Made by a program: the position numbers and the translations under genes. A stretch of DNA of 64,000 nt from Fervidicoccus fontis Kam940 (GTDB lineage Archaea > Thermoproteota > Thermoprotei_A > Sulfolobales > Fervidicoccaceae): contig NC_017461.1 of NCBI RefSeq assembly GCF_000258425.1, positions 62,001 through 126,000 of the forward strand. The letters run 5' to 3'. The notes below the pieces were generated by a model. It worked only from the letters and a program-made list of their open reading frames with translations, had not been told where the DNA came from and made no database searches. Positions 36,535-45,150 of the stretch are shown here, one piece after another; position 1 is the first letter of the stretch, and each line of letters starts with the position of its first letter.

Positions 36535-39171
36535 ATGAGGAAAAGCGATCTCGAAGAGGTCTTGAGGCCTTACACTTTAGAGTGGTTCAGGTGGTCATTT
36601 GGAGATTTCACTGAGCCTCAGAAGAGGGCAATACCCCTGATCAAAAGAGGAGAGAATGTGCTCATCTCGTCACCAACAGGAACTGGGAAGACGCTGGCTG
36701 CATTTTTGGGAATAATAGATGCCCTCTACGCGCTCTCAGAGGAGAAGAAGCTCGAAAATGAGATCTATGTTCTCTACGTCTCACCGCTGAGGGCTCTTAA
36801 CAATGACATCAGGAGGAATCTCATAGAGCCTTTGGAGGGGATAAAGAAAATAGCGAGGGAGAAGTACGGAGTGGAGCTTGAGGACATAAAGGCCTCAATA
36901 AGGACGAGCGACACCCCTCAGAACGAGAGGCAGATAATGCTCAGGAAGCCACCCCACATCTTAATAACGACCCCAGAGAGCCTCGCTTTAATACTGGTAG
37001 CCCCTAAGTTCAGGGAGAGGCTCAGGAGCATAAGGTGGGTTATAATAGACGAGATCCACGAGATCGCCTCATCGAAGAGGGGGAGCAACCTTTCAATACT
37101 TTTAGAGAGGCTTCAGGAGCTCGCTGAAAGGGAAGTTCAGAGGATAGGGCTCAGCGCTACTATATCCCCCCTTGAGAAGATTGCGAGGTTCCTCGGAGGA
37201 TACGGAGATGATGGGAAGCCGAGAAGCGTGAAGATAGTAGATGCGAGGTTCAAGAAGCCGTTCGATATAAGGGTTTTGGTTCCAGTTAAGGACATGATAT
37301 ATGCGAGCGAGGAGGAGCTCTCTGATGGGATATACTCTAAGATAGCGGAGCTCGTCCTCTCTCACAAGTCCACACTGATATTCACGAACACGAGGAGCGC
37401 TACAGAGAGGGTGGTCTTCAAGCTTAAGAAGGTCCTAGCTGAGAAGAACCTTGTCGGCCTGGATGATATAGGGGCGCATCACAGCAGCTTGAGCAGAGAT
37501 ATAAGGCTCGACGTGGAGGAGAGGCTCAAGAGGGGGGAGCTCAGGGTGGTCGTCTCGAGCACCTCCCTTGAGCTCGGAATAGATATAGGATATATAGACC
37601 TCGTGCTCTTGCTCAGTAGCCCTAAGTCGGTGAGCAGACTGCTTCAAAGGGTTGGGAGAGCGGGGCACAGGCTTCACGAGGTCAGCGAGGGAAGGATAAT
37701 AACTGTTGATAGGGATGATCTGGTGGAGTGCTCAGTGCTTGCTGATGCTGCAAGGAAGAGGCTCATAGACAAGACGAAGATCCCCGAGGCCCCCCTAGAC
37801 GTATTGGCTCAGAACATCGTTGCAATGAGCTTAGAGAAGAAGTGGAGGGTTGAGGATGCGTACAGAGTTGTGAAGAGAACTTATCCGTACCACAAGCTTA
37901 AGTACGAGGACTTCCTCTCAGTTGTGAAGTTCCTAGGTGGGGATGAGAAGAGGCTAGAGGAGCAGAAGGTATACAGGAAGATCTGGTACGATCCTGAGGA
38001 AAACGCTTTCGGGAAGAAGAGGAGCACGAGAATGATATTCAATCTGAATCAGGGGACGATTCCTGATGAGGCTAAGATAAAGGTATTCCTCAAGGGGAGG
38101 AAGTACATAGGGGATCTTGACGAGGGCTTCGCCCAGATCCTCTCTCCTGGCGACGTCTTCGTGCTAGGAGGAAAGACATACGTCTTCAAGAAGCTGACGG
38201 GCTTGAAGATGTTCGTGGACTCGGCGGAAGGCCAGAGACCTACAGTTCCATCATGGTTCAGCGAGATGCTACCCCTATCATTCGACTCAGCTCTATTAGT
38301 TGGGAAGTTCAGGAGGCATGTGAAAGAGCTTCTTGAGAAGTACGGATTCGACCTGAATAAGGCTTCTAAGGATATAGCTGATGAGATGATGCTAGATGAG
38401 GATGCTGCAAGAGAAGTAGCGAGATATATTAGCGAGCAATATGCCTTTACCTCGGGAATAGTTGCGAGCGATAGGCTCGTGCATATAGAGATCTACGATG
38501 ATGAGAGGGGGAGGAACATCATATTTCACTCCCTCTTCGGTAGGAAGGCGAACGATGCCCTTTCGAGGGCTTATGCTTATGCGCTTTCAGAGCAATCCGG
38601 AACCGCAGTTAGGGTCACAGTCTCAGATAACGCATTCATGCTCACCCTCCCGGGGAGGCCTGAGGTTGATGTGTCGACCTTGGTGAAGAGTGTGAACTCG
38701 AAGAACGTCGAGGATCTCCTCACAAAGAGCATATACAATACTGAGATGATGAAGAGGATATTCAGGCAATGCGCGCAGCGTAGCTTCATGATACTGAGGA
38801 ACTACAGGGGGTGGGAGAAGTCCCCGAATAAGCTTCAGCTCAGCGCCCAGACGATACTAGATGCATTGAAAGAAGATAGCGAGAATCCTGTAGTGAAGGA
38901 AACTGTAAGGGAGATAATACATGACCACATGGATGTGGATGCTGCAAAGGAGGTTTTGAAGCGGATCGAGGACGGAGAAATAGAGGTTGAAATTACTGGC
39001 CCATCAGAGGTTCCGAGCCCGTTTGCCCATCACATAATTGCAATAGGATACCAGGACATAGTATTGATGGAGGACAGGAGGAGACTGCTACTGTCGTTAT
39101 ATGAAAAGGTAAGGAAGTACATCGAAAATAATGAGAAAATGAGAGATAACCTGGCTTTTTCCTCTTCCTAG
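36535..39171 (+). CDS. Lhr-type ATP-dependent DNA/RNA helicase
   Basis: 878 aa from ATG 36535; an in-frame TTG at 36481, about 25-30 nt after an ATATATAA box, would add 18 residues. Superfamily 2 motifs run in order: FTEPQKRAIP (Q), SPTGTGKT (I), VSPLRALNND (Ia), TTPESLAL (Ib), DEIHE (II), GLSATI (III), FTNTRS (IV), HHSSLSRD, SSTSLELGIDIG (V) and QRVGRAGHR (VI). The C-terminal half has the WH/Lhr core region. Archaeal Lhr proteins act in DNA repair or RNA remodelling. Confidence 0.93.
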   Translation: MRKSDLEEVLRPYTLEWFRWSFGDFTEPQKRAIPLIKRGENVLISSPTGTGKTLAAFLGIIDALYALSEEKKLENEIYVLYVSPLRALNNDIRRNLIEPLEGIKKIAREKYGVELEDIKASIRTSDTPQNERQIMLRKPPHILITTPESLALILVAPKFRERLRSIRWVIIDEIHEIASSKRGSNLSILLERLQELAEREVQRIGLSATISPLEKIARFLGGYGDDGKPRSVKIVDARFKKPFDIRVLVPVKDMIYASEEELSDGIYSKIAELVLSHKSTLIFTNTRSATERVVFKLKKVLAEKNLVGLDDIGAHHSSLSRDIRLDVEERLKRGELRVVVSSTSLELGIDIGYIDLVLLLSSPKSVSRLLQRVGRAGHRLHEVSEGRIITVDRDDLVECSVLADAARKRLIDKTKIPEAPLDVLAQNIVAMSLEKKWRVEDAYRVVKRTYPYHKLKYEDFLSVVKFLGGDEKRLEEQKVYRKIWYDPEENAFGKKRSTRMIFNLNQGTIPDEAKIKVFLKGRKYIGDLDEGFAQILSPGDVFVLGGKTYVFKKLTGLKMFVDSAEGQRPTVPSWFSEMLPLSFDSALLVGKFRRHVKELLEKYGFDLNKASKDIADEMMLDEDAAREVARYISEQYAFTSGIVASDRLVHIEIYDDERGRNIIFHSLFGRKANDALSRAYAYALSEQSGTAVRVTVSDNAFMLTLPGRPEVDVSTLVKSVNSKNVEDLLTKSIYNTEMMKRIFRQCAQRSFMILRNYRGWEKSPNKLQLSAQTILDALKEDSENPVVKETVREIIHDHMDVDAAKEVLKRIEDGEIEVEITGPSEVPSPFAHHIIAIGYQDIVLMEDRRRLLLSLYEKVRKYIENNEKMRDNLAFSSS

Positions 39172-39248
39172 TCCTCTAGCTTTGAAATCTTGAGAGCCCC
39201 CATGGAAGGAGGCAAATATTAAATATTCTGTAAAAGAAAAAAATATTT

Positions 39249-39559
39249 GGCACACGGGTAGGGTCAGGGGCTCGCCCTCCCGTTCCCGAAATGGGCGAAA
39301 TGCGGGGACCAGCAATCCCGTGCATGGGGAAGGGGCACGGCGGGCAGGTCCTGGATAGCTATGAAGTCCGCCCTGTGGGGTCGGGGGAAGCGGCCGGCCG
39401 TCTGGAGGGACGGTCTGGACCGCTTTTGCCGGGGAAAACAGGCCAGGCCCGGAAGGGAGCAACCTATCCTCGGACTCCGGCGTTCACAGGTCACCGGGCA
39501 GAGCGATTCCAGGGGAACCGCTGTCGCGCTCCTTTTCTATGCACGGGAAGCCGTGTGCC
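39249..39559 (+). ncRNA. Signal recognition particle 7S RNA
   Basis: About 311 nt, GC-rich against an AT-rich background. The ends pair (GGCACACGG at 39249 with CCGTGTGCC at 39551-39559) as helix 1/5 of archaeal SRP RNA. The universal SRP54-binding element reads GGCCAGGCCCGGAAGGGAGC near 39441-39460, and a GGACCAGCAATCC helix-6-like hairpin precedes it. A TATA-like ATTAAATA lies about 24 nt upstream. It scaffolds SRP19 and SRP54 for membrane targeting. The open frames across it are spurious. Confidence 0.96.
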
Positions 39560-39612
39560 AAAATGGAAATATTTATTTGAAAAAAATTTAAAAATATTTG
39601 TGGTGTTACTAG

Positions 39613-40035
39613 ATGAGCAAAAAGTTCGGCAACTTTACTATAGAATCTATAATGAGTAGCCCCCCCGTGGTTGTCCACAAGGAAACCTCGGTTCATGAGG
39701 CTGCGAGGATAATGTTCAATAACAGGATAGGAAGCGTTTTAGTTGTAGAAGATGATGGTAGGCTCATAGGAATCCTTACGGAGAGGGACCTTGTTTACCT
39801 AGTTGCTTCCGATAAGCTCCACACGGCGAGCGAAATGAAGGTCTGGCACCTGATGACTGAGAACCCGATCACGGTGAAGGCAAACGAGACCATCGGAGAT
39901 GCTCTTTCGAAAATGAAGGAAGTGAACATAAGGCACTTACCCGTAGTAAACGACGAGGGAAAGCCCATAGGCATCGTTTCAATGAGGGACATTTTAGACT
40001 ATATAATAAGCTTTCTGGATCTATCCTTCCATTAG
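39613..40035 (+). CDS. CBS-domain protein
   Basis: 140 aa made of two CBS motifs: MSSPPVVVHKETSVHEAARIM to GILTERDLVY, and MTENPITVKANETIGDALSKM to GIVSMRDILDYI. The paired CBS (Bateman) module binds adenine nucleotides and usually regulates a partner protein. No other domain is fused. It follows the SRP RNA, and the AT-rich TTTAAAAATATT upstream may be its promoter. Confidence 0.92.
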   Translation: MSKKFGNFTIESIMSSPPVVVHKETSVHEAARIMFNNRIGSVLVVEDDGRLIGILTERDLVYLVASDKLHTASEMKVWHLMTENPITVKANETIGDALSKMKEVNIRHLPVVNDEGKPIGIVSMRDILDYIISFLDLSFH

Positions 40036-40101
40036 AAACCTTCACATAACGGGTAGCTTTCCTTAACGGTTCAAGACATTGAGAACGATTTTCTAAGAAT
40101 A

Positions 40102-40158
40102 GGGGAGGAGAGGGGGAGGTCCAGAGCCCCGCATCCTTGGCCGCTAGACTACCCGGCT
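40102..40158 (-). tRNA. Candidate split tRNA-Gln(CUG), 5' half with GC-rich tail
   Basis: Read on the minus strand from 40158, AGCCGGGTAGTCTAGCGG and then CCAAGGATGCGGGGCTCTGG give the acceptor 5' strand, D-arm, anticodon 5' stem and loop of tRNA-Gln with CUG at 34-36 (38 nt, to 40121). An 18-19-nt all-pyrimidine, C-rich tail follows (40102-40119), then an AT-rich stretch. No T-arm or 3' acceptor strand (CCCGGCT) is found in the next several hundred bases or just upstream. An AT-rich TTAAAAATTT promoter box lies about 20-25 nt ahead. This matches the layout of 5' halves of trans-spliced archaeal tRNAs; a gene fragment left by recombination is the alternative. Confidence 0.65.
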
Positions 40159-40195
40159 TCATTCAACAGTTATTATTAAAAATTTAAGGATATAT

Positions 40196-41203
40196 TTATT
40201 TTTTCTCCAGGAACTCCTCTATCTTCAATGCGGCATCAAGCCCGCTCTTTACTGCGGGCCCTATCTGGGAAGGTCCGTGCTTTACATCTCCCGCCGCAAA
40301 TACCCCTTTAACGCTCGTCTCAAACTTTTCGTTTGCAGCTATAGTTCCATTGCTGTTCAGTTTTATTCCAGCCTCTCCAACATCTATTGGAGGGGTGGGA
40401 ATAGGGCCAATTGCATTTATGATCGTGTTCAGGTAATAGGTCTGAACCTTATCTTCATGTACTATGAGCTCAGCGCTCCTGCCGCTTCCCCTCATCTCAG
40501 TGACGTAGAAGCTCATTCCTTCAGCAACTCCGTTTTTGCATAAGACTTCCCTAGGTGATAGCAGCTCGTAAAATAAAACGCCCCTCTCCTCGAGCATCTT
40601 TATGTCATTGGCCCCCATAGGGGCATCTTTTTTCGTCCTTCTGTAAAAGATAAAGGTTTTTGCCTTAAAAGCTGTGCTTGAAATGAAGGCTGCATCTGCA
40701 GCAGTAAACCCTGCGCCTATGACACCTACAGGCTCCTTTACATAGGTCCTTATGTTGAAAAGCTTTTGATATCCGAACTTCTCGAGATGGTAATCTATGA
40801 GCCACTCCACCGATGGGTAAACATTCTCCGCATTTTCACATCTCACATTCATCCTCTTCGTCTTTAGAGTACCTGTTGAGATAAGAGTTGCGTCTGAGCT
40901 TCTTATTATCTCTTTAAGGGGGACCTTCTCCCCGACCATTGTCTTGAGGTGTGCTCTCACCATTCCAGTGGAAATCAGCTCCTTAACCCCGTTCCTAATG
41001 CCGTCCTTTTTCAGCCTTTCCTCCGGTATCCCAAACATCATGAGGCCTCCAAGCTCAGGATGAACGTCATAGACGTGTATCTCGTATCCCTTGCAAACTA
41101 AATACCCTGCTGCGCTTAATCCTGCAGGCCCTCCGCCAATTATTGAAACTATTTTATTCTTTTCCTTTGCTATTTCTTCTGCTTTACACTTTAAGAACTT
41201 CAA
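40196..41203 (-). CDS. GltD-like FAD/NAD(P)-dependent oxidoreductase
   Basis: 335 aa. An FAD-binding GGGPAGLSAAGYL motif at about 23-35 is followed by ELGGLMMFGIPEERL, the GltD/glutamate synthase small-chain signature, a second dinucleotide site GVIGAGFTAADAAF, and the FAD-closing GVFAAGDVKHGPSQIG. It lacks the N-terminal Fe-S domain of full GltD, so it probably pairs with another subunit or acts in electron transfer. The start is TTG 41203. It is transcribed alone. Confidence 0.85.
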   Translation of the reverse strand: MKFLKCKAEEIAKEKNKIVSIIGGGPAGLSAAGYLVCKGYEIHVYDVHPELGGLMMFGIPEERLKKDGIRNGVKELISTGMVRAHLKTMVGEKVPLKEIIRSSDATLISTGTLKTKRMNVRCENAENVYPSVEWLIDYHLEKFGYQKLFNIRTYVKEPVGVIGAGFTAADAAFISSTAFKAKTFIFYRRTKKDAPMGANDIKMLEERGVLFYELLSPREVLCKNGVAEGMSFYVTEMRGSGRSAELIVHEDKVQTYYLNTIINAIGPIPTPPIDVGEAGIKLNSNGTIAANEKFETSVKGVFAAGDVKHGPSQIGPAVKSGLDAALKIEEFLEKK

Positions 41204-41273
41204 GATGGACCACCGGAAAATCTTTTTACTTTATTTTTTAAATATTAAAAATATATAAAAAATGAATTATTTA

Positions 41274-41528
41274 TCAAACTGAGAAGCTCTCCTTTTCGAG
41301 CACTTTCCTAACGTGCTCTGGAAGTTTTATTGTAAGCTTCGTTCCAGGAAGCTTCGGGATGTAGAGCGGTTTAGGAATCCTCGGGCCCTCTATCAAAACG
41401 CCTATGACCTCTCCTGACTTAAGCCTAACAAACGTAAGCCTGTAGCCCTGAACGAATATCGGCTCATCATACACAACGGAGGCTTTAGCACTCATATTTA
41501 TTTTCACATCTTTGTTTTGAATGCACAT
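41274..41528 (-). CDS. Conserved-looking small protein of unknown function
   Basis: 84 aa, beta-rich (VVYDEPIFVQGYRLTFVRLKSGEVIGVLIEGPRIPKPLYI cut into short strands) with a basic C-terminal helix. The ATG at 41528 is preceded by TTTATTATA at about -25, which suits leaderless translation. An internal ATG at 41495 is an alternative. The OB- or SH3-like strand pattern suggests nucleic-acid or protein binding, but I do not recognise the family. Confidence 0.6.
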   Translation of the reverse strand: MCIQNKDVKINMSAKASVVYDEPIFVQGYRLTFVRLKSGEVIGVLIEGPRIPKPLYIPKLPGTKLTIKLPEHVRKVLEKESFSV

Positions 41529-41645
41529 AAAATATTATGAAATAATGTTATAATAAATTTACCTAATAGTTTTTTGAAAATTAAGTTGTTGAGTAATAAG
41601 ATATTCTATTTTGTTGAAACTCCTCAGTAAGCTGAAAGAAAAGAG

Positions 41646-41720
41646 CGCCGCGGCCGGGATTTGAACCCGGGTCACGGGCTCGACAGGCCCGCATACTAGG
41701 CCAGGCTATACTACCGCGGC
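41646..41720 (-). tRNA. tRNA-Asp (anticodon GUC)
   Basis: A 75-nt cloverleaf: acceptor GCCGCGG/CCGCGGC, anticodon loop CTGTCGA with GTC at 34-36, T-loop TTCAAAT between CCGGG and CCCGG, and discriminator G73, as expected for Asp. No intron. Confidence 0.96.
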
Positions 41721-41839
41721 ATCCATCGGATCAATATTTTTTGACATGAGAGAGATTATAAATTTTTGCTTAGAGAATTCAGGAGTTTTTCGAGGAGCTC
41801 TTTCCAGCTGGTAGATTTTTATGCCGCAAAAGATTAAAA

Positions 41840-42319
41840 ATGAGGGAGCTCAAATATGAACAAAAAGAGGGCAATTCTGAATTGAGAAGTCCCCTCAATA
41901 CGTGCGGAGAAAAGGGATACTATGTTCTGTTTTTAAAGTGCACAAGGGATGTGAATGTGAAAATTAAAGATCGCGGCGAGTTCTATTTTAAGAGGGGGTA
42001 TTACGCGTATATCGGCTCTTCGTTTATCAGAGGGGGAATACAAGCGAGGCTTAGGCACCACCTAAAAAAGAAGAAAAAGAAGTTTTGGCACATCGATTTC
42101 TTGACATCGAACGAGAGCTTTACAATAGCAGGATACATATGCCTATCTTCCCAGAAAAGGGGGCTTGAGGCTGAGCTCGCGGAAGCTGCTGAAGAGTATT
42201 GTGAACCGTACATAAAAGGCTTTGGGGCTACAGACACAAAGGATGCGGGGCACCTATTTTTCATTGGTGAGGATGTATTTGAATTTTTGTATCATTTCAT
42301 GAAAGGTCTCTTTGCTTAG
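41840..42319 (+). CDS. DUF123 / GIY-YIG-like domain protein
   Basis: 159 aa. GYYVLFLKC, then FKRGYYAYIGSSF (GIY-YIG-like), RLRHHL and HIDFLTS are the DUF123 pattern, a domain often found alone or fused to endonuclease III in archaea. A KKKKKK run precedes the WHIDF strand. A nuclease role is likely by family but unproved. Its own TATA-like region precedes the ATG. Confidence 0.82.
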   Translation: MRELKYEQKEGNSELRSPLNTCGEKGYYVLFLKCTRDVNVKIKDRGEFYFKRGYYAYIGSSFIRGGIQARLRHHLKKKKKKFWHIDFLTSNESFTIAGYICLSSQKRGLEAELAEAAEEYCEPYIKGFGATDTKDAGHLFFIGEDVFEFLYHFMKGLFA

Positions 42320-42327
42320 CTGAAAGC

Positions 42328-42924
42328 TCAGCTCATTTCCAGGATTTCCCTTATGATCCTCTCTCTTTCCTCTTCGCTGAAGATCCCTCTTGTCTTTATC
42401 GATTTTATTCCTAAAACAGAATATGTCCTTATATCATAGTCGCTGTCCCCTATGAAGACGATCTCTTCCTTCCTCAGCCCGTACTTCTCCATCAGGAACT
42501 TCAGGTGGGGCTCTCCCTTATAGCTGTCGCTTCCATTAAAACAGAGAACCTCATCAAATGCTCTTATGCCCTCTATTAGGTAAACGACGGAGCACTCGTT
42601 GTTCGTTGAGAGGGATGAAATTATCCCCCTCTCCTTAAGATTCCCGATCAGAATCTCCACATGAGGAGAAATTCTCTTGCTTTTTAATATCACCATCTTC
42701 CCCTCTATGAACCTTCGGTATATCTCTTCCGCCTTTCCGCCTTCAATTCCCATGATCTTCAGCTGCTCCTTGAAGCTCATGCCTGCTGTAGAAAGGTATA
42801 AGCTTTTCGCCTTCTCTCTATCAATGCCGGCTATTTCCTCAATAATCTCAGAGGCAAGCCCAGCATATTCATTCATCGTATCGATCACCGTCCCATCGAA
42901 GTCAAACATCACGGCTCTTATCAT
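42328..42924 (-). CDS. HAD-superfamily hydrolase
   Basis: 198 aa. Motif I is DFDGTVIDT (nucleophile Asp near residue 8), motif II includes SLSTNNE, and motif III/IV is FIGDSDYD. The helical cap between motifs I and II marks a phosphoglycolate-phosphatase-like HAD. The substrate is not evident. It overlaps the 3' end of priL by 23 bp, so the two are probably co-transcribed. Confidence 0.88.
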   Translation of the reverse strand: MIRAVMFDFDGTVIDTMNEYAGLASEIIEEIAGIDREKAKSLYLSTAGMSFKEQLKIMGIEGGKAEEIYRRFIEGKMVILKSKRISPHVEILIGNLKERGIISSLSTNNECSVVYLIEGIRAFDEVLCFNGSDSYKGEPHLKFLMEKYGLRKEEIVFIGDSDYDIRTYSVLGIKSIKTRGIFSEEERERIIREILEMS

Positions 42925-44065
42925 TATTATCCCCTCCCTTTTTCAAATGCTTTCTGAGCTCAATTTTATATTTTTGAATTGGGGTCTTAGTTCCGCAGTC
43001 CTCAACGCATAGCCCTATGGCTTTTGATTTTTCACAATCATAAGGCTTGTACTTGATTCCGCTCCCCCTCTTCCCAGCTAGGTGCTCGACTTGATATCTC
43101 GCGATCTTTTCATTGTAATCAGGCAGCTGCTTGAAGACCTCCAAGACATCATCTATGCTTATGTTCAGGTTGAGGAGAAATGTGGCTATCTGGAACCTCT
43201 CCTGATGGCTCAAATTTTCTCCGTTTGATGCCTTCCTCAAGATGTTCTTTATGCACGGAGGGAAAAGCTCCGGCTTATAGGCTATCGCTCCTCCACCCTC
43301 TCCTCCAATTTGAGATTCTCCATAAAAGCTGATCCTCCTCTTAGCTACCTGAGACTGAACTTCTACCGCAATATCCTTCAGCTGCGGAGGAAGGATGCTG
43401 ATATCGCTTATATCGTTTGAGATGCGCTTCAACTTGTCGAGCACCTTGTAATAAACTGCCTCTTCCATGAGCCTTTGGAGCTCTGCTCTTTGAATGTAGA
43501 CCATTCCACCGCTTATAAGTTGGTTGGAGAACCTCCACTTCTCATCGCCTTCTAGCCTCTTCCCAAGCCTCATATAGTCAAAAATTGTTATGGAAAAGGT
43601 AAAAGACTTTCTCTGATCCCCTCTGCTCAGCTTTCTTATCGGAATAACCAGAGGTTCTGCTAAAAATCTCACGCCGATCTTCAGATAATCTCTTGCAATC
43701 TTAATCATCGTCTCCTCATCAAACCCGTTGAGCTCCTCTCCGAAAGACTTAGCTATCGATATTGAGAATCTGTTCATAAGCCAGTTGTCCTTCACAGATG
43801 AAGTGACGATCATAGCGCTGTAAAGGGAAACCGCCTCCCTTTTCAGATTCTTCTCATCCCTTTCGAAGCTGTATGACTCTTTCTCAATTACAGAGGAGAT
43901 TATCTCTCTTATCCTCGGAATGGCTCCGTGCATTTCTATTATATCTATTAAGCTCATTCCCTGCGGGATCCCCTCATACGACCTGAGATATCCTATAGGA
44001 TCGTCGAGAAGGAAGGAGTACCTGAGCAGCCTGAAAATAGATCTTCCTGAAGGCATGTCATTCAT
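42902..44065 (-). CDS. priL: DNA primase large subunit PriL
   Basis: 387 aa. The C-terminal third has the Fe-S domain: FPPCIKNIL, then LSHQERFQIATFLL, PDYNEKIARYQVEHLAGKRG, YDCEKSKAIGLC and EDCG, which supply the cysteines for the [4Fe-4S] cluster. PriL works with the catalytic PriS to start primers at replication forks. The very charged end (KKGGDNNDKSRDV) overlaps the HAD gene. PriS is not in the window. Confidence 0.93.
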   Translation of the reverse strand: MNDMPSGRSIFRLLRYSFLLDDPIGYLRSYEGIPQGMSLIDIIEMHGAIPRIREIISSVIEKESYSFERDEKNLKREAVSLYSAMIVTSSVKDNWLMNRFSISIAKSFGEELNGFDEETMIKIARDYLKIGVRFLAEPLVIPIRKLSRGDQRKSFTFSITIFDYMRLGKRLEGDEKWRFSNQLISGGMVYIQRAELQRLMEEAVYYKVLDKLKRISNDISDISILPPQLKDIAVEVQSQVAKRRISFYGESQIGGEGGGAIAYKPELFPPCIKNILRKASNGENLSHQERFQIATFLLNLNISIDDVLEVFKQLPDYNEKIARYQVEHLAGKRGSGIKYKPYDCEKSKAIGLCVEDCGTKTPIQKYKIELRKHLKKGGDNNDKSRDV

Positions 44066-44184
44066 CGCTTAAAGCCATTCATAAATGCCGTATGTTAGGA
44101 AATTTCAAGGGATCATATAAATTTAGTTCTCCCTCTAAAAAACCTTTTTTCTTTTAAAAATAAAGGAAATGCATATAGAAAAAG

Positions 44185-45141
44185 CTAGAGCAGCAGGATC
44201 TCGCGCTTCTTTTCAAACACCTCTGATCTGAACGGAGAGGATGAGGCCCCAATGTTTCTTGACTTTAGAGCGCCCGCAGTGACCGCAAGCTCCAAGCTCT
44301 CTTCTACGCTTCTAGTCTCTATTAGGGCGCAATTGAATACAGCATCGAACGCGTCGCCCGCTCCAGTGGTGTCCACATACTCCACCTTTTTCAGGATTCT
44401 AGAAGTTCTTTTGCCCTCGTAGAATGCTTCTGCCCCCCTTTCGCCCAGCTTCAATGCCACGATCGTCTTCCAGCTCATATCGTAGAGGAAATCTGCAAAC
44501 CCATATCCCCAAACATTCCTTGCGAATTTTTCATTGAGGAAAAGAACGTCTACAAGCCCCGTGAATTCGCCAATCACTTTTTCATACTCTCTGCTTTCTG
44601 TCCCCGGATCGAGAGAAAAGATGGGGCTCTTTAGAACACGCTTCTCCTTAATCTTTTTAATTGCGCTGAGAGCAACGGAGCTCTTTACGCTTGAAAAATG
44701 GACGACATCAACCGAATTTATTTTTTCAACCGAGCGAGCTATGTAATCATCATCCAGCAAGTTATTGACCCCCCTGTATGAGATGATCCTCCTCTGCTCG
44801 TTTGGGAGGTGTATTATGTTCGAAACTCCCGGGGAGCCCTCTTCTACAATCTTTACATTATCGATCTTAACCCCGTTTTCGATCAGGTATCTGAAAAATC
44901 CCAGCGATGAGAAGATGGGTGTAGTTATGCCGATCAAGTAGGAGGTGTGTCCAAACCTTGAAGCTGCCACAGAATAATTCAGCGCGCCTCCTCCCGCCCC
45001 TATGAAGAGGCTTTTCGCCTTTACGGAATCATCTTCAGCGGGAAGCTCAGGCACGCTCGAAATTATGTCGATGTTCAGATTTCCTACCGAAACATGCACT
45101 CCGAACTTTCCAGAATTGCCGGATTTTAAAAAACTCTTCAT
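44185..45141 (-). CDS. PfkB-family sugar/nucleoside kinase
   Basis: 318 aa. The N-terminal GNLNIDII and GAGGGALNYSVAASRFG (substrate-side glycines) and the C-terminal DTTGAGDAFDAVF (ATP site and catalytic base Asp) are the two PfkB signatures. It sits 9 bp downstream of uridine phosphorylase. A kinase for a nucleoside or ribose-1-phosphate in nucleoside salvage is inferred from that pairing. ATG start at 45141. Confidence 0.87.
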   Translation of the reverse strand: MKSFLKSGNSGKFGVHVSVGNLNIDIISSVPELPAEDDSVKAKSLFIGAGGGALNYSVAASRFGHTSYLIGITTPIFSSLGFFRYLIENGVKIDNVKIVEEGSPGVSNIIHLPNEQRRIISYRGVNNLLDDDYIARSVEKINSVDVVHFSSVKSSVALSAIKKIKEKRVLKSPIFSLDPGTESREYEKVIGEFTGLVDVLFLNEKFARNVWGYGFADFLYDMSWKTIVALKLGERGAEAFYEGKRTSRILKKVEYVDTTGAGDAFDAVFNCALIETRSVEESLELAVTAGALKSRNIGASSSPFRSEVFEKKREILLL

Positions 45142-45150
45142 TACTCTTCA

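Noticed and set aside
39291-39659. Several open frames on both strands over 39.1-39.7 kb
   Set aside because: They lie over the SRP 7S RNA, whose paired ends and SRP54-binding motif explain the sequence.
40020-40158. Reading the tRNA-Gln half as an ordinary intron-containing tRNA
   Set aside because: No 3' exon (T-arm, CCCGGCT) can be found in the following ~200 bases, which are the end of the CBS gene, nor just upstream for a permuted gene.
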